A stretch of DNA of 64,000 bases from positions 1,704,001 through 1,768,000 of the forward strand of contig NC_014315.1 in assembly GCF_000143085.1 (NCBI RefSeq), given 5' to 3'. The DNA is from Nitrosococcus watsonii C-113. GTDB lineage: Bacteria; Pseudomonadota; Gammaproteobacteria; Nitrosococcales; Nitrosococcaceae. The notes below the pieces were generated by a model. That model was not told the origin of the DNA, did not search any database, and saw only the letters and a list, made by a program, of their open reading frames with translations. The stretch's first letter is position 1. Every line of letters begins with the position of its first letter. This document shows, piece after piece, positions 61,441 to 64,000 of this stretch. Made by a program: the position numbers and the translations under genes.

Positions 61441-64000
61441 TCAGAGCCCATCTTTGAACTGTCCGCGAAACCTTTCCCGAACTTGCAAAATCATCCCATA
61501 AAACACGGGCAATACCAGTAAGTTGAGAATCATGACACTCACCAATCCCCCTACCATGGGGGCGGCGATTCGCTGCATAGTCTCAGCTCCCGTGCCCGAG
61601 CTCCACATAATAGGCAACAGGCCCGCAATGGTGGAAAAATCAGCCATGAAGACAGGACGTACCCGGCCCATCGTCCCCGCATAGGCCGCCGACATGATCT
61701 CCTTGGACGACAAGCGCAGAACCTTGGAGGAAGGAGGCGTATTTTCTCCCTCCTGGCGCTTTTTTAGCTTGGCTTGACGGCGCTGGGCCAGCTCCTGGTC
61801 GATAAAGGTCAATTTTAGCACCGCCGTTTCAGCCCCCATACCCGCCAAGGCAATGAATCCCACCGCTACTGCCACAGACAGATTGAAATCTAGCCAATAC
61901 AGCAACCAGAAACCACCGATGAGGTTGAAGGGAATAAAGGCCATCACGAGCAGCGGTTCGGTAATACTGCGGAAGTTAAGGTACAGCAGCAAAAAAATTA
62001 TCAACAGGGTCAACGGCACCACAATCTGCAACCGCTCGGCCGCCCGGGCCATGTACTCATACTGGCCCGACCAAGTCAAAGTATATCCTGGCGGAATCTC
62101 CACTTCCCGTTGCACCACCTCCTTGGCCTTGGCCACATAGCCCCCCACATCCGAGGATTTGATATCCACATACACCCAGGCATTGGGCCGGGAGTTCTCG
62201 CTCTTGATCACAGGCGGACCTCGATGTAACCGGAGATCAGCCACTTGAGACAAAGGGATTTGGGTGCCGGTGGGGGTGGGAATCAAAGTCCGTTTCAGTT
62301 GGGTCAGATTGTCGCGCAGCTCCCGGGGATAGCGCAGATTCACGGGATAGCGCTCTAGCCCTTCCACAGTTTCAGTCACCTTCATCCCACCAATGGCGGT
62401 CTGGATGACATCTTGTACATCTCCCACCGTTAGCCCATAGCGGGCCGCCTCCTCGCGAGAAATCTCGAAATCCAAGTAGTAGCCCCCGGCGGCCTTATCC
62501 CCGAAAGCTGATAAAGTCTCTGGAAGCGCCTTCAGCGTCCGTTCAATGTCGCCGGCCACCTGTTCCAACACCGCCAGATCCGGTCCGTTCACCTTGATCC
62601 CAATCGGCGTCTTGATACCGGTAGAGAGCATATCTATCCGTGTCTTGATGGGCATGGTCCAGGCGTTGGTAATCCCTGGAAACCGGATGGCGGCATCCAT
62701 TTCATCCATCAATTCTTTGGTCGTTTTGCTAGGATCCGGCCATTCCTCCTTGGGCTTGAGCTGCACTGTGGTCTCAAACATGGACAGGGGCGCCGGATCG
62801 GTGGCGGTCTCCGCCCGCCCCGCTTTACCAAAAACATGGTGGACCTCAGGAAAAGTGCGCAAGATCTTGTCGGTCTGCTGCAGCACCTCCTTGGCTTTGG
62901 TGATGGAGATGCCCGGATAGGCGCTAGGCATGTAAAGAATATCCCCTTCATCCAGGGGCGGCATAAACTCGCTGCCGGTTTTAGCTACTGGATAAAGGGT
63001 CGCTCCCAGCAAAGTAAAAGCGATAACCAATGTGGTTTTGCGAAAACGCAAAGCCTGACGGACCGCCGGCGCAAACAGGAAATGCAGGAGACGATTGGCG
63101 GGGTTCTTTTTCTCCGGCAGGATCTTGCCTCGGATAAAATACCCCATCAGCAAGGGAACCAGGGTAATGGCAAGCACCGCCCCGGCCGCCATGGTATAAG
63201 TTGCGGTGAAAGCCAGAGGCTTGAATAGCCTGCCTTCCTGGGCTTCCAGGGTGAAGATGGCCAAATAGGACACGGTCATGATGGCCAGGGAGAAAAATAG
63301 CGCCGGTCCCACCTCTTTGGCAGCGACTCCCACCGTCGCCCAGCGCTCATGGTGGGTCAGGGGACTGCCTTTCTCCCGGGCGGCGCGCTCCAGATGCTTG
63401 TGGGCATTCTCAATCATCACCACGGCGGCATCCACCATGGCCCCGATGGTAATGGCAATGCCCCCCAAGGACATGATGTTAGCGTTGAGTCCCTGCCCTT
63501 TCATGATGATAAAGGCGATGAGGACCGCCATGGGCAAAGCCAAAATGGCCACCAAGGAGGAACGGAGATGGAATAGAAAGAGCCCAAGGACGAGGCTGAC
63601 GATGATCATCTCTTGAAGAAGGGTTTCCTGGAGACTGTCCACCGCCCGCTCGATGAGCGCACCCCGGTCGTAGACCGGCACGATTTCCACCCCTTCCGGC
63701 AAGGACTGCTTTAGTTCCTCCAGCTTGGCCCGCACCCGCTGAATGGTGGCCAGGGCGTTCTCGTCATAGCGCATAACCACCACGCCGCCAGCCACTTCTC
63801 CTTCCCCATTGAGTTCGGCTAGGCCGCGGCGCAACTCAGGCCCCAAATGGACATGGGCCACATCCGCGATACGGATGGGCGTGCCTTGCCTATCCACCCC
63901 CACCGGGATATTGTTGATATCTTCAATGGACTGGATATAGCCGAGACCGCGAACCATATATTCGGTCTCGGCCATTTCCACCAGACGCCCGCCCACATCC
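61441..64000 (-). CDS. CusA-like heavy-metal RND pump (5' end beyond the window)
   Basis: The frame is open to the right edge; at least 853 codons are visible and the first roughly 190 residues lie outside. The Cu/Ag-type TM4 motif is GAMVDAAVVMIENAHKHLER and the CusA methionine triad is again present (ILYMPSAYPG, PLSMFETTVQ, IDMLSTGIKT). It is thus a second Cu(I)/Ag(I) pump, of a different subtype from the 49.6-kb gene (about half identical by eye). Its adaptor and outer-membrane partners would lie to the right or be those of the cus operon. Confidence 0.93.
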   Translation of the reverse strand, partial: DVGGRLVEMAETEYMVRGLGYIQSIEDINNIPVGVDRQGTPIRIADVAHVHLGPELRRGLAELNGEGEVAGGVVVMRYDENALATIQRVRAKLEELKQSLPEGVEIVPVYDRGALIERAVDSLQETLLQEMIIVSLVLGLFLFHLRSSLVAILALPMAVLIAFIIMKGQGLNANIMSLGGIAITIGAMVDAAVVMIENAHKHLERAAREKGSPLTHHERWATVGVAAKEVGPALFFSLAIMTVSYLAIFTLEAQEGRLFKPLAFTATYTMAAGAVLAITLVPLLMGYFIRGKILPEKKNPANRLLHFLFAPAVRQALRFRKTTLVIAFTLLGATLYPVAKTGSEFMPPLDEGDILYMPSAYPGISITKAKEVLQQTDKILRTFPEVHHVFGKAGRAETATDPAPLSMFETTVQLKPKEEWPDPSKTTKELMDEMDAAIRFPGITNAWTMPIKTRIDMLSTGIKTPIGIKVNGPDLAVLEQVAGDIERTLKALPETLSAFGDKAAGGYYLDFEISREEAARYGLTVGDVQDVIQTAIGGMKVTETVEGLERYPVNLRYPRELRDNLTQLKRTLIPTPTGTQIPLSQVADLRLHRGPPVIKSENSRPNAWVYVDIKSSDVGGYVAKAKEVVQREVEIPPGYTLTWSGQYEYMARAAERLQIVVPLTLLIIFLLLYLNFRSITEPLLVMAFIPFNLIGGFWLLYWLDFNLSVAVAVGFIALAGMGAETAVLKLTFIDQELAQRRQAKLKKRQEGENTPPSSKVLRLSSKEIMSAAYAGTMGRVRPVFMADFSTIAGLLPIMWSSGTGAETMQRIAAPMVGGLVSVMILNLLVLPVFYGMILQVRERFRGQFKDGL

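Noticed and set aside
1-64000. CRISPR arrays, tRNA and rRNA genes
   Set aside because: No set of regularly spaced repeats, no cloverleaf and no ribosomal RNA sequence was noticed on either strand by reading; a dedicated scan (CRISPR and tRNA finders) was not possible.

Overview
The window reads as part of the chromosome of a halotolerant gammaproteobacterium. The gene families and their arrangement (ectoine genes, ProP, PutP, PtsP, RimK, HemH, Pcm, a large copper-efflux block) would fit the Chromatiales, for example a Nitrosococcus-like organism. That is an inference from gene content; there is no rRNA or other marker gene here to settle it. The region is rich in transposon remnants and decayed genes.

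Layout. (1) 1-765: 3' end of a malic enzyme phosphotransacetylase domain. (2) 0.8-14.1 kb: an accessory, partly decayed zone. It holds a two-gene PD-(D/E)XK cassette, an intact ISAs1 element with a 9-bp target duplication inserted beside an older deleted copy, a GC-rich LctP-type permease, a DUF488 gene, a reverse transcriptase-like gene that has lost its YxDD core followed by an overlapping RecB/Cas4-like nuclease gene, and scraps of IS630, HsdS, DUF2945, PsiE-like, HtpX-like and antiporter genes, with intact PutP and Hsp20 genes among them. (3) 14.1-19.2 kb: osmoadaptation block ectA-ectB-ectD-proP. ectC is absent from its usual place, where a perfect 40-bp palindrome sits. (4) 19.4-28.3 kb: a DksA/TraR-like regulator, two decayed genes (MBL-fold RNase Z-like, acyl-CoA dehydrogenase), then carbohydrate genes (GT4 glycosyltransferase, amylo-1,6-glucosidase, OpgD-like) and an asparagine-synthase-like PP-loop protein. 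(5) 28.7-42.1 kb: mostly core genes: a membrane protein, ptsP, the rimB-like/rimK/AstE-like operon, an MFS transporter, pcm, hemH, a CAP-domain protein, and an IS607-type element whose tnpA and tnpB are fused in one frame with two TAA codons. (6) 42.1-64 kb: a copper/silver efflux island. It contains a Tat-exported multicopper oxidase with an OMF lipoprotein, a Cys-rich exported protein followed by a CusCBA-type RND operon, an Mla-like lipid transport operon (permease, ATPase, MlaD, lipoprotein), a CDF transporter, a CopA-type P-ATPase, a GDCCVxC protein, an ETHE1-like persulfide dioxygenase, a DUF442 phosphatase-like protein, and a second CusA-like pump running off the right edge.

How it works together. 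Ectoine/hydroxyectoine synthesis plus ProP and PutP indicate salt adaptation. CopA would clear the cytoplasm of Cu(I), the two CusA-type pumps (both with the CusA methionine triad) would clear the periplasm, and the multicopper oxidase would oxidise Cu(I) there. The neighbouring persulfide dioxygenase and GDCCVxC proteins suggest linked thiol/sulfur handling. RimB/RimK/AstE-like genes form a ribosomal protein S6 modification operon. The most unusual loci are the gutted reverse transcriptase with its nuclease partner, the ect cluster without ectC, and the CusB protein carrying two tandem Met-rich domains.
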